Source: Theocolax elegans
Taxonomy: Eukaryota; Arthropoda; Insecta; Hymenoptera; Cerocephalidae
Reading direction: 5' to 3'
NCBI GenBank assembly: GCA_026168455.1
Contig: CM047428.1
Coordinates: 34,957,255 to 35,021,254 of the forward strand
DNA length: 64,000 nucleotides
Both the position numbers and the translations under genes were made by a program. Below the pieces are notes generated by a model. That model was given only the letters and a program-made list of their open reading frames with translations. It was not told where the DNA came from and made no database searches. This document shows, piece by piece, positions 12,300-23,136 of the stretch; within the stretch, counting starts at the first letter, position 1; each line of letters begins with the position of its first letter.

Positions 12300-13499
12300 A
12301 TAAAGTAATAGTAAGCTGACTAAAAAATATTTTTTTCTTTTTAATATATATTTCTTTACAAAACAATCAATCAAATCAATTTCTTCCCAGAAAGATGAAA
12401 AAGTTAATGCAATATTTCTTCAAAACAAATGAATATTGTATCAAATAAAAAATGTATGACACAATAATCTTTCACACAAAATATACCTATTTAAAGAGTA
12501 ATAAGTTGAACAAAGAAGTGTTTCTTCAAACCAATGAAATTTTTTCGTTTTAGACAAACAAGTTATTTATTTTAAAGATAGCGTTTATCAAATGAAATAA
12601 TGTACATATAAAAATAATTAAAATTACAATTCAAACAAATTATTTCTTAAATTAAAAATGTGTATTATTAACTGAAAAAAAAAATTTCTTAATTTTTTAA
12701 ATTTAAACCAAAAAAATTCTTGATTGGCGTATTAATATCATTTCATTAAAGCAAAGACCAAAAGGTTTGAAAAAAAATAATACAATTAAAAAATATTATC
12801 TTTAAGAAGAAGAAATAATTTATTTGTTTTAAAAAAATAATATGTTATTATGAAACGTGACATGTAAGTAAGATGCAAGTTAATACAATGACATATGTTT
12901 TCGAATTAAAGAAACCACTTTATTGAAACACAAATTCAAATGTCAGAAATTAGGAAAAAGACAACAAAAAATATATTTCTTTCCATTTAAGATATATTTC
13001 TTTATCTCGAGAATATGAAGTATTAATTTGAAAAATACCGTATATTAGAAAAAAATAGATTTAACAATGATTAATTTTTTTCTACCAAAAGTCTTTCGTC
13101 ATTCAATTAATGAACATTTCTTTGGTTTATAACCTTATATGTTTGATAAATTAAAAAATAAAGATAATGTTTAAAACTTAAGTTTTTATTAAATTTAATA
13201 ATGAAGGCACAGTGCTATTAATAAGGTAGTAAGCTGATTTATTGAGATAAAATCACAAATGTTAGAAAAAAAGTGGCATCATTAAAAATATATTTCATTC
13301 CTTTTTACGCATATTTCTTCAAGTCAAAACATCAAGTATTCCTTCGAAAGATTCGGTATATTCAAAAAAATAAAATTGAACAATGATCAACTTCTTTGAC
13401 CCAAAACCTTGTATTATTTAATTAATGAAAAGATTTGTTCGATGCAAACAATTATACGTTTGACAAATTAAAAAATTGTACGTTTGATGAATTAAAAAA
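12300..13499. repeat. AT-rich dispersed repeat, copy 2
   Basis: Direct-orientation relative of 1500-2600 plus 3380-3640, with the same TATTTCTTT-rich texture and shared phrases. No coding capacity. Confidence 0.6.
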
Positions 13500-14330
13500 T
13501 TAGTAACATTGAATTAATATAATTTTTTTCTGTTTTAAAGATTAACCTCATTCTGTTAAAGATATTATTATTTAAGCAAAATAAATTTAAAATTTAAATT
13601 TAAAAAGAGTAGAAACATTTATCAATTCTTTGATTCAAACAAATATAGTTTTGATCCGACTAAATTATTATTCTTATAATGCAGCCACTTTTTTATTTGA
13701 GCAAATGTAGTTTGATTTAAACAAATCATTTATTCATTAAAAAAAACCATTTTATTAAAAATTTGAGAATATCATCCATAGCTTAGATTCTTTATTTATT
13801 AGAAAGAAAAATACCATCGAATTTAAAAATTAGTAGCATTGAATTAATATAATTTTTTTGTTTTAAAGATTAACCTCATTCTATTAAAGATATTATTATT
13901 TAAGCAAAATAAATTTAAAATTTAAATTTAAAAAGAGTAGAAAATTAATCAATTCTTTGATTCAAACAAATATAGTTTTGATCCGACAAAATTATTATTC
14001 TTGTAATGCAGCAACTTTTTTATTTGAGCAAATATAGTTTGATTTAAAAAAATCATTTATTGATTAAAAAAAAACAATTTTATTTGGAAATTGATAATAT
14101 CATCCATAGCTTTGAATTTTTAGAAATAAAAATACAATCGAATTAAAAAATTAGTAGCATTGAATTAATATAATTTTTTTCTGTTTTAAAGATTAACCTC
14201 ATACTGTTAAAGATATTATTATTTAAGTAAAATAAATTTAAATTTAAATTTATAAAGAGTAGAAAAATAAATCAATTCTTTGATTCAAACAAATATAGTT
14301 TTGATCCGACTAAATTATTATTATTATTAT
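13500..14330. repeat. ~325-bp tandem repeat, 2.5 copies
   Basis: TAGTAACATTGAATTAATAT at 13501 recurs at 13831 and 14152 (TAGTAGCATTGAATTAATAT), giving periods of 330 and 321. Units share GTTTTGATCCGACTAAATTA and ATCATCCATAGCTT. The third unit breaks off into an ATT microsatellite near 14320. Confidence 0.88.
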
Positions 14331-14654
14331 AAAAATTATTATTATAAAAAAAAATATATATCATTAGATAATTATGTACGATTATTATTTTTATAAAAGT
14401 GTCAATGTTGTACATTTCTTTATATAAAAAGCATATTTGTATATTAAATATAGTTTTTTATCAAATGTGTTTTGTACAGTTCAGCATAAGAACAAAATTT
14501 TTACTTGTTTGAAGCAAGCGCGTCGTTACAATATTCTTGTATAATAAAAAAAAATTTCACAAATTTGAATTTGCCCGCCACTAATGTTGGTATATTATCC
14601 ACCAGGTGGCACATGCTAACATCTCACAAGTGCATAGAAATGTCATTGATTAGT

Positions 14655-14890
14655 ATATAAGGACGAAAACGTAGTATCGAACCGCGAACACGAATGTGGC
14701 GTATAATGCGAATGGCGAGCGATTGCGAATTTTCTACCTGTAGGCGTTTTCAGGTTATTTCTGTATTTAAGCGTCGTGTGAATTAAACGATTTATGTATT
14801 AGATGTTAGTGTTAAGTATAGAATCAGGAAATCTTCAAGAAAATGTGCGTGTAAATTATATAACATGTTCTGCCAAGAAAGTAAGTATTA
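14655..14890 (+). promoter_or_regulatory. Possible promoter and untranslated first exon
   Basis: TATATAAGG at about 14656 is a TATA-like box. It is followed by unusually GC-rich sequence for this region (GCGAACACGAATGTGGCG, GCGAATGGCGAGCGATTGCG) and, 200 bp later, a strong donor-like site AAGAAAGTAAGT at about 14875-14886. This could be a 5' UTR exon of a plus-strand transcript or a fragment of a mobile-element promoter. No coding exon to pair with it was found. Confidence 0.25.
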
Positions 14891-15918
14891 CAATAAATTT
14901 ATTTATCGAATTAATTAATAAACTACTATATACTAACTTAATTATATACTAACTTAATAATAGAATTATAGGATTAAATTAAAGGTGAGTTTCTTTGTAT
15001 TAAAGACTTCTTTTTTAATGTAAAACTTTATGTTTTAGAGATTATGGAGCATGTGACTGAACCAAAGAATCAACCGATTAATCCTAATTTTCGTTGTATC
15101 AATTTGAATTAGGATTAATACTATTTTCTTAAATGGCACGATAACAAGATTGATTTAATGATACGTATCTTCGTATTAAACTATTTTTCTTAAATGCCAA
15201 AAACACGTCTTAGTGGTAATGGTGTACAAATTTAAACTAAACTTTTCAACCTTTTAATTTTAATTTTTGTTGCAATTTTTCAATAAATTTTCTTTAAATT
15301 GAATAAATTTTTATTGATTTAATGATCAATTTCTTCGCAATAATGAATTTATTCATAATTCAAAACAATGTATTTTAGTTATAATCAAGTATATGTTTAA
15401 AGCAAAGAAACAGGGCATTTACTAAAAAGTACGCTGCAAATATTTATTTATTTTTTCTTTAAACATAACAATTCTATGATAAATTTAATAATTTATATCT
15501 TCGCATGAAACGACCATTCTTTAATGCAAAAAAATGTGTTTTAGTTACAATCGCGTTTATGGTTGGATCAAAGAAATAACCGATTAATTTTAATTTGTGT
15601 TGTCATTTTTGGATAATTTTTTCATTCAATGGTGCAATTATAGGATTGATTTAATAATTACTTTCTTTGCATTAAACAATTTGTTTTTAATACAAAACAA
15701 CGTGTTTTAATGACAATGGCGTATATGTTAGATAATAAGAAACAGAACATTCACTGTAAATGGCGTTATATTCTTTTTATTTATTTTTTCTTTGTATGTA
15801 TGGAGCATATTATTAATTTAAAGATAAATTCGTTTGGGTTAAATTTTGTTTTTTTTAAATTTACTAGTTGGGCTATAAATATAATGTCTAATATATTAAA
15901 CTCAAAGAAATAATATAT
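14891..15918. other. AT-rich repeat sequence, no gene
   Basis: Phrases such as TTTAATGATAC-TATCTTCG-ATTAAAC and ACGTGTTTTAGTTACAAT recur with spacing of roughly 150-170 bp (about 15150, 15330, 15500, 15640), suggesting a diverged tandem array related to the flanking AT-rich family. The frame at 15710-15913 shows no domain. Confidence 0.5.
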
Positions 15919-16220
15919 ACTTTTAAAAATTACCTTATTTCATTTAAAGATATATACCATTTTTTCCAACAATATATACATATAAGATTAAAAATGTGAT
16001 TCTTTTATTGAATAACTTGTATGTTTGGAGTATAAAAATGCAATGTTCATGTAATAAAATATTTCTTTGATACTTAAAAATTACCTTATTTCATTTAAAG
16101 ATATATACCATTTTTTCCAACAATATATACATATAAGATTAAAAATGTGATTCTTTTATTGAATAACTTGTATGTTTGGAGTATAAAAATGCAATGTTCA
16201 TGTAATAAAATATTTCTTTG
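15919..16220. repeat. 151-bp exact tandem duplication
   Basis: The block beginning TTACCTTATTTCATTTAAAG at 15930 repeats from 16081 with essentially no changes through AATAAAATATTTCTTTG. Identity far above the surrounding old repeats implies a very recent duplication or an assembly join. Confidence 0.9.
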
Positions 16221-16732
16221 TGCCAATTAATTATTTATTACAAGCAAAAAAAATGTGTGTTTCTCTTAATAATGAATTGCATTCCCCGCCCGCAAAGAAA
16301 TTATTTCTTTAATTCAATGCATATTTTTTTATATGTAAGAAATTATTTTCTCAGTGTACTTAATAATTCAATTCGGCGTTTGCATTTTTAATAATGATTA
16401 GAATAACAATTAGAATAATTATATCCACCTTATTAACATGTAAAATATTGAATGAAATCTTCGATACATATTTTGAGGTTAAATGTATTTTTTCACAGGA
16501 TTTATTCGTTTTCATTAATTTACAAGCATACCTAATGGTTATTTTCAAAGATAGTACGTAATTATTGCATTTTATTCTTATAGTCAACAAAATTTTAACA
16601 AAATCTGTTTGCTAAATAATTTAATATATGGAAAATAAAACGATATACTATAAGGCTTGGTACTAAAAGCCTCGTAATAAAAATTTAATATTTTGATTTG
16701 TATTTGTCCTCGGTAAATAAAATTTTAACTGA

Positions 16733-17457
16733 CAAGGAGAGGCCACACCTCTGGAAAACGGATCTTTACCAAACTCTAGGATATAATTTCTACTAAAAAA
16801 GCTTGCAGAAAGCCGGAGTTTTAGTGTCCAATGCCCATTTTTAGATATAAGCAAATAATGAAAAATCTCGCCAAAAAACCGTTGAGCTACATCGCTTATA
16901 ATTCGAAAACAATTGAAGATGTACATTTAAACTAAATTTTAAAAGACAGCTGAGATACACGTTTTGAAAAAGTAGAAGCTTTAATATCTTAACATGGTCA
17001 AAAGTTATGGGAAAAATAAGAATTAGCCAAAATTTTATCGAAAGTAGAGTTACAATTTAATGATTTTTTTAGGTCAAAATTTTGTCTAATTCTTATTTCT
17101 CCCATAGCTTTTGACCATATTAAAATATTTGAGCTTCCTTTTTTGCAAAACGCATCTACTCGACCTCAGCTTTCTTTTAAAATTTAGTTTATATATACAT
17201 CTTTAACCTTTAGACTGCCGGGATTTGAAAGAGCATATCGCCCTCAGAAAACTGGTATATAAGGTATTTTATATTTTATATCAACGATTGATCAAACTCA
17301 AGGGTTTTTTCGCCGAAATTTTTCATCATTTGCTTATATCTATCATAAGAAAGGGCATTGGACACTAAAATTCCGGCATTCTTCATATTTTTATAGCACA
17401 AACAATATGCTAGAGTTTGGTAAGGATCTGTTTCCCAGAGGTTGTGGCCTCTCGTTG
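16733..17457. mobile_element. Foldback element with GGAAACGGATC-type ends
   Basis: CAAGGAGAGGCCACACCTCT at 16733 is inverted at the right end near 17457. Arms of ~300 bp diverge moderately and meet near 17050. End sequence and layout resemble the palindrome at 20688 (both have CAAGG... then CCTC-GG-AAACGGATCT), so the two are one family. The right arm carries a partial piggyBac-type MITE at 17208-17330. The 16663-16926 minus frame is a shadow. No transposase. Confidence 0.7.
17208..17330. mobile_element. Partial piggyBac-type MITE
   Basis: TTTAACCTTTAGACTGCCGG followed by ATTTGAAAGAGCATAT matches the first ~100 bp of the complete copy at 20447-20592. The other terminus is missing, replaced by element sequence after GATTGATCA. 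Confidence 0.7.
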
Positions 17458-17981
17458 TGAGTTATATTACTATCAAAAACTAACTATATTGAATTTTAGC
17501 CAAATCTGTTTATTAATCTTTAACCGACACAAACTTCTTAAAAGCCAAAGGTTTCTTTTCTCTTACATTGAATTATTTTAAGAAATTTATAACCTAAAGA
17601 CAGGAGAAATGGCGTACTTATCAGTTGCAAGAATTATAAGGAAGTGCTAGAATCAATATTTAACCTCCCTATCTTACTGCTAATAATTAATAATAAAATT
17701 AATAATAAACGTTATAATTGATAATAAATCTGTAAATAAACGGTATCTGCATAAGAATAAGAGAAGAGGCGCTTGTGTTTATCATTTAGAAGTCTTACCA
17801 AAAATGTGACCCTAACCTCAACAGAGTGCACAAAGAATTTCTCAAAAATAAAAACAATAATTTTTTAGTCTTAAATTTAGCGCACGGTTAGATTATGGAT
17901 AAAAAAGCGCCTCTTGTCTTATTTTTTGCACATGCTTCACTTTTTTATTAATTAATCAACAATAATTGAGCATGGAACTCT
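17458..17981. other. Intronic or intergenic sequence
   Basis: No gene recognised. If Lis-1 is expressed this is intron 3' of the exon at 18349 in the minus direction. Confidence 0.5.
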
Positions 17982-18332
17982 TTAAGGGGCTGTCGGACTC
18001 AGAAAATGGTCATTTTCAATATTTATTTTATAAAAATAAGAAAAAATCCTGAACACCATGCGCTTAGACATGTTTTCAAGAGTATACTCAAATTTTTTCA
18101 GATTTTTAGATCTGTAATTTAATTATGTTTTTTGCGTTGAAAATTTCTGCCTTTATAGACCAATAATTACCGACTGAAAATTGTTTATTAACAAATTTAC
18201 TTTACTTAAAATATCGATAATTATTGAAAAATTTATTTTTTCTTAAAATATCAAAACGTTATGATTTTGCTTTTATATTAAACTACACATAATTATGAAT
18301 TTTTTCAGATTTATGAGTCTGACACCCCTTAA
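17982..18332. mobile_element. ~350-bp MITE abutting the Lis-1 splice donor
   Basis: Begins TTAAGGGGCTGTCGGACTCA and ends TGAGTCTGACACCCCTTAA, an imperfect inverted repeat. Relatives lie at 32417-32640 and 34780-35100, sharing TCTGAAAAAATT, TTGACGTTTTG and the TCCGACA-CCCCTTAA end. Its right end is only 14 bp from the GT donor dinucleotide of the Lis-1 exon (complement at 18347-18348). No coding capacity. Confidence 0.75.
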
Positions 18333-18348
18333 AAAAAAAATTGTTCAC

Positions 18349-18759
18349 CTTGGTCTCTTTGCTGGCGATGTGCCAAATCCTGACCGTCTGATCATTGGAG
18401 CAGCTAGCGATGAGCTCGCCGCAGTAGCTTATTCGAGCCATTCTGACCCATTCCCTGTGCCCGGTAAGGGTCTTAACGCAATATCCGGTAGCGACTTCCC
18501 AAATCTTAATAGTCTTGTCCCGCGAGGCGCTCACGATTAAGTCTCCTTGCGGCACGAATGTGACGGAGCTAACGTTGTGGTCGTGCCCATGCATCGTTTT
18601 AATGCACGAAAACGATTGTTGAAATTCCCAGAGTTTGATTGACATGTCGGAGCTACACGAAACTAGGAGCTTGCCGGTCGCGTCGAACGCTATGTCCTGT
18701 ACACTATCCGTGTGACCTTTTAGCGTTCGTTCAAACTCGCCCGTCTCAAAATCCCATAC
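18349..18759 (-). CDS. Lis-1: Lis-1 (PAFAH1B1) internal exon, WD40 repeats
   Basis: Lis-1 is a WD40 beta-propeller protein that regulates cytoplasmic dynein and acts with NudE in nuclear migration and spindle positioning (family knowledge). This 411-bp, 137-codon phase-0 exon encodes just over three WD40 blades, marked by the blade ends [23 protein letters not shown] and TVRIWHI and by [21 protein letters not shown] and GHREWVRM. The acceptor TTGTTTGCAG immediately precedes GTATGGGAT and the donor is ACCAAG|GTGAAC. Both splice sites and the frame are intact, arguing for a functional exon. The LisH-containing N-terminal exons and the last blades are not recognisable elsewhere in the window, so flanking introns are large or the exon is an isolated copy. 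The MITE at 17982-18332 ends beside the donor. Confidence 0.93.
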
Positions 18760-19686
18760 CTGCAAACAACAATAATAAATAATTTAATTAGAGTAATCGA
18801 ACTCATTTTATTCTATGAATATAAAAATGGTTGCTAATTCATTGAAAAATTAAAAAATTTTTGATTTGACCCATAAATTTCACATTCTTCACCTTAGACG
18901 CGTATGTAATAGTATTAATATACAAGTGACATAAGTGGCCCATTATTTAATGGCGTGTAGTTAGTGCCCGAGCGCAGCGGGGGCAATATGTCACGCTATG
19001 TAATGAATCAGAAATGTCACAAGTATCCTACAATATTTTATAGCATCTGCTGATATAAATACGCTGTCATGTCTATCCGTGCAATAGTGGTCCATTTTTT
19101 CACCATGAGGTTAACATCACGGTGAAATAATGTATACTTATACCACAGATAGGCGTGGCTAAAAGACGGATTTATACCTCGCAGTGTTATAATAGTAAAT
19201 TTTGTAATAAGTGCGTAAAAAGTTACAACCGAGTGTTTGTTTTTGTCACACTCATTAGAACTTTCTAACGCACGTGTTACAAACGAAATTTTTCGTTACA
19301 GTGAGTAAAGATCGCTTTCCAAAAATGTAAACAATGCGTAAAATGCGATTTTACACACACGTATAACGAAAAATAATATACGAAACATGGGCCGAAAAAC
19401 GGGGAAAATTTTACACTTTTGTACTGTTATTTACTATTTTGTAACTCATGCACAAGATTTCACATTTTCGCACCATGAAAATAAGGTAAAACTAAAGTAG
19501 TTCTTTAGCACCCACTCCGGATGCGTATCAAGCGCAACTTTTATATACGCATTAGTCCAGGGAAATTCGACTCAAAAAGGGTTATTTAAAAAAAATTTTA
19601 TAAGGTATTTTATTATTACACATGTTAGGGATGGTATCAGGTGTTGCATATGGAGAAGGTGATAGGAGAGGACCGAATAAAAAATT
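18760..19686. other. Lis-1 upstream intron (minus strand)
   Basis: No coding sequence. A small inverted motif CACCATGAGGTTAACATCACGGTG lies at about 19100. The region 18940-19400 is slightly GC-richer, with CG-containing motifs, but no element could be assigned. Confidence 0.5.
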
Positions 19687-19762
19687 GTTCGGACGCCGGG
19701 ACTCGAACCGAGGATTCGCGAATTTCCAGTCACGAAGCCTAACCACTAGGTCACCGTTCGCG
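19687..19762 (-). repeat. tRNA-derived SINE-like head A
   Basis: On the minus strand ACCTAGTGGTTAGGC resembles a Pol III A box and GGTTCGAGTCCC is a good B box. Between them TTC-GTGACTG-GAA can form a short anticodon-like arm. Acceptor pairing is poor, so I call a tRNA-derived SINE head, not a functional tRNA. The following ~100 bp (19600-19680) would be the body. Confidence 0.55.
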
Positions 19763-20200
19763 ATTACTTGTTGTAGTTGCATTCGTCTTAATATTACGCA
19801 TTTCGGTCATCCTATATCATTCTCACACACGTGCCGATCCGCGCATCGATGTTATGTACGTAACACAGGATATTGGAGTATGTTTGGGGCCCGTTCATAA
19901 CATAACTTTTAAACCATTGCTCCTACTAAAGAAAGTAAAGATCGTACTTATTTGTAGTGCTTGAACATAACTACAAAGGTAGCTAAGTTACAAATATTGA
20001 CTCTAAATCGTCCGTATATGTATTTATTACAAATGTATGTATGACTTTAAACGGTATTTACGAACTAATTTGTTTATTTTCTCAAATATTGCGCAAAACC
20101 CTCTTTTTAGCAACTTACTTGCATATCGCTAAGTTTTGAAATGTTGCCAGAGATATTAGAAAATTAATTAAAGGAATATCGAGAGAGAAAATATTCAGTC
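19763..20200. other. Intergenic or intronic sequence
   Basis: Between two SINE-like heads. The long plus frame through 19900 overlaps the SINE and shows no domain. Confidence 0.5.
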
Positions 20201-20269
20201 TCTAGATCAGGATCGAACCGATTGTCTCCTGCTTACTGGGCAGTTGCCTTACCACTTGGCCACCGAGAA
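20201..20269 (-). repeat. tRNA-derived SINE-like head B
   Basis: On the minus strand TGGCCAAGTGGTAAGGC (A box) and GGTTCGATCC (B box) are spaced as in a tRNA. CTGC-CCAGTAA-GCAG forms an anticodon-like stem with a 7-nt loop, but position 33 is C instead of U and the acceptor stem is weak. It is therefore likelier a SINE head or decayed tRNA than a working tRNA gene. Confidence 0.55.
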
Positions 20270-20446
20270 CCCGACGATTCCACGAACCTTGCACCCCGAA
20301 GTCTATACTTTTTTTAGCTAAGTTTCATTCGATTTCGTTTATTAATTTTATTACAAAACTTAACAACTGTCAATTTTAACCAATTTTTTAATTTTATATA
20401 TAATATAATATTTATTAATACTAAATACTTCTGATATAAGAATTAT

Positions 20447-20592
20447 TAACCTTTAGACTGCCGGGATTTGAAAGAGCATATTGCCCTCAGAAAACTGGCA
20501 TGTAAGGTATTTTATATCAACGATTGATCATGCACAAAGTGTCGATCAGCGGGTGCGTCAAAATATTGATTTTCTGGCAGTCTAAAGGTTAA
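20447..20592. mobile_element. 146-bp piggyBac-type MITE
   Basis: TTAACCTTTAGACTGCC at the left and GGCAGTCTAAAGGTTAA at the right form inverted ends with TTAA at both outer edges, the duplication typical of piggyBac transposition. Partial relatives occur at 17208, 4373 and 50943. No coding capacity. Confidence 0.82.
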
Positions 20593-20639
20593 AGGTCTCT
20601 CTAGGCTTCAAAAGTGGAAACAGTTATATTCCCAAACTA

Positions 20640-22000
20640 GCAACAATTCCACGATAGCTCACGCAACCTCGGTCGTAATTATACTAACAAGGGAAGTACA
20701 TGACCTCCGGGAAACGGATCTCATCCTAACTTTGGTATGTCTTTTGTAATATAAAAATATGAAGAAAGCCAAGTTATCTCTTGCCAATGGCCACTTTTAC
20801 GGAAGTTATTCGACTTCCAATAATAATAGCAGTAAAAATTACTTCCAATTCGGTCGCTTATAACTCAAAAACAAATAAAGATAAATAATCGAACCAAAAA
20901 CCAGAAGAAAGTTGAGTTTAAGTAGATATGGTTGAAAAAAAGAAGCTCAAATTGCTTAATTTGAAGCAAAGTTATAAAGAAAATAAGAAATTGAAGATTA
21001 TTAGGCCAAAAGAAACAATAAATTTTTCAATTAAATTTTGGCCTAATAATCTTTAATTTCTTATTTTCTTCATAACTTTGCTTCAAATCAAGCAATTTGA
21101 GCTTCTTTTTTTCCAAACCATATCTACTTGAACTCAACTTTCTTTTGGTTTTTGGTTCGATTGTTTATCTTTATTTGTTTTCGAGTTATAAGCGACCGAA
21201 TTGGAAGTAATTTTTACTGCTATTATTATTGGATGTCGAATAACTTCCGTAAAAGTGGCCATTGGCAAGAGATAACTTGGCTTTCTTCATATTTTTATAT
21301 TATAAAAGACATACCAAAGTTAGGATGAGATCCGTTTCCCGGAGGTCATGTACTTCCCTTGTAAGTTTATATTTATTTTTTATATATTTTTTTAACTTTA
21401 TAATTTTAAATTTTAATTGAATAACTATGTAGAATATAATATAATATGTAATTAATTAACCTGGTATTCAGTTATAAAAAATTTTTTTAATCAGTAAAAT
21501 AAAAACAACAGTGTACTATATTTGCAACATTATATACCTATAGTTATTTAATCTTAGTCAATTACTCAAGAGTTTAAAGATACTAAATATTTAAGATAAT
21601 GAATATTTCTACATAATACTGAATCAATTACAAACAAATTAAAAATAATCAACATAACAAAACATACACTGGAGTAAAGAATTTTAATTTTAATTTTTAA
21701 TATGTAATAACACATATATCATTACTTACAATATTTCCACACATTTCCTGTAGGAAGCTACATCAATCTAGTAACAAATATGTGATTTTTCTACCAGAAT
21801 AATATTTTCAACAACAAAACTTAGATTATAAAATTATTCTTTGACCATATTACATATTGTCATGCTTTTTCATAATATTTCATGGGAGGAGACGTACAAT
21901 TTAAAATTTCATACAAAATTACCAAACTCAGCTAATGCATCGTATGTATTCAATTATTCATTCAAACAAATAATATTTATACTTCAATTATTGTAATTTA
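20640..22000. repeat. Dispersed AT-rich element, copy B, split by a palindrome
   Basis: Starts with ACTAGCAACAATTCC and aligns with 5727-6250 plus 7306-7440. Interrupted by the foldback element at 20688-21361. The two copies carry different palindromes at different sites. Confidence 0.7.
20688..21361. mobile_element. 674-bp near-perfect palindromic element
   Basis: CAAGGGAAGTACATGACCTC at 20688 and its reverse complement ending at 21361 flank arms of about 320 bp that turn near 21020. TAA lies outside both ends, a 3-bp candidate duplication as in PIF/Harbinger-type insertions. Related to the element at 16733 by end sequence. The 21128-21328 frame is a shadow of the arm. Confidence 0.82.
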
Positions 22001-22004
22001 AATT

Positions 22005-22384
22005 CGCGAAATATCCAGGGTATTCCGTAATTTTTGGTGTTATCACGAATTACCTCACAAATTCCTGAAATATCCAAGAAGTCCTGTAAGTAGTGGAGTT
22101 ATTTCAGAATAATTAAAAAATTCGCGAAATATCCAGGAAATCCCGTAATAAGTGGAGTTATCCGAGAATACCTCAGAAATTCCCGAAATATCCAGGAAAT
22201 CCCGTAATAAGTGGAGTTATTTCAGAATAATTAAAAAGTTCGCGAAATATCCGAGAAATCTCGTACAAAGTGGAGTTATCCGGGAATACCTCAGAAATTC
22301 CCGAAATATCCAGGATATCCCATAATTAGTAGAGTTATCCCGTAATACCTAAGAAATTTCGGATTATCCAGGAAATCCCGTAAT
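22005..22384. repeat. ~60-bp satellite array, interrupted copy
   Basis: Six or so units of the same satellite as 8640-9215. The array breaks at CCCGTAAT near 22384 and resumes with TGGAGTTATTCCG at about 30872, fixing the DIRS insertion point. Confidence 0.85.
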
Positions 22385-22516
22385 AATTGTACGATCCCTC
22401 GCTAACTCATTAATTTTAAAGCCTCCTTTTTTGTCAAGAAATAGATCAATTTTTGGGTCTTTGTGTACACTATATATGCATTCCAATTGGGTATGGGAGG
22501 GAATTGATCTATTCGG

Positions 22517-22625
22517 ATGAGACATCACGTATAATTACGATCGAACTTCATTACCAGGTAAGTTCGTTTGATCGTACAATTATACTTTAGATGTCTCGTC
22601 CTCTAGATCAAGGTAGTTATTTAAA
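22517..22625. repeat. Palindromic junction in the DIRS terminal region
   Basis: GATCTATTCGGATGAGACAT reads into CGATCGAAC, then a short loop, then GTTCGTTTGATCG and ATGTCTCGTCCTCTAGATC. This is an imperfect dyad centred near 22560 between two versions of the terminal sequence, resembling a circle-junction or internal complementary region. Confidence 0.6.
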
Positions 22626-22812
22626 GCATCCACCACTTAAATTGACAAAAAAGAAAAAAGGGAATAGAAGGAGGAAAAAACTGCGTTCTTTATTGTTAAC
22701 TTACATATTAAACCAATAATAATCTTTATATAAAGAGATTATACAAAAGAAAAAAGAAAAAATAAGCTATAGAGATAGCTAGTTAGTAATAGAAAATAAA
22801 AGAATATTGTTA

Positions 22813-23011
22813 TTAAAGCCTAAGAATAGTTTCAGCAAAGTTGTTATCCTTAGGTAGTGGCCTATTGTAAAATTTTGCGAACACCATCGAAGACCCTGAC
22901 CATCCTGCTGCTTTTTTAATTGTTTCAAGACTTACTCCTCCTCGAAGAGCTGCGGATGTAGATGCGTGCCTAGTGCTGTGTGGAGTGAATAGTGAAACGA
23001 AAATGCCTGCT
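22813..23011 (-). pseudogene. Tyrosine recombinase, C-terminal piece
   Basis: Contains TPHSTRHASTSAALRGG and a following AGWSGSSMVFAKFYNRP. HxxR and the late W/Y context are the C-terminal catalytic hallmarks of tyrosine recombinases. It continues the recombinase at 26785-27581 and is separated from it by the PLE insertion. The reading frame ends at 22813. Confidence 0.85.
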
Positions 23012-23100
23012 ATTAAGTGATTTTTTGTCGTCCATGCAGTGTATTTAGGAGTAGTTTAGGTTTTCCTCGATATTGATGAACAAACCATATTTATTTATTT

Positions 23101-23136
23101 GGCGACGTTTCGATGGATATCCTCCATCCTCATCAG
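23101..23136 (-). ncRNA. Hammerhead ribozyme core, 3' copy (PLE sense)
   Basis: On the minus strand CTGATGAG, a GATGG/CCATC stem II with a 7-nt loop, GAAA, then CGTC. Helix III is reduced to A-U and C-G with no loop. Hammerhead ribozymes with very short helix III are established in PLEs and are thought to work best as dimers. Confidence 0.78.

Noticed and set aside
20201..20269. Functional tRNA gene
   Set aside because: A and B boxes are good, but position 33 is not T and the acceptor stem does not pair well; called SINE-like instead.
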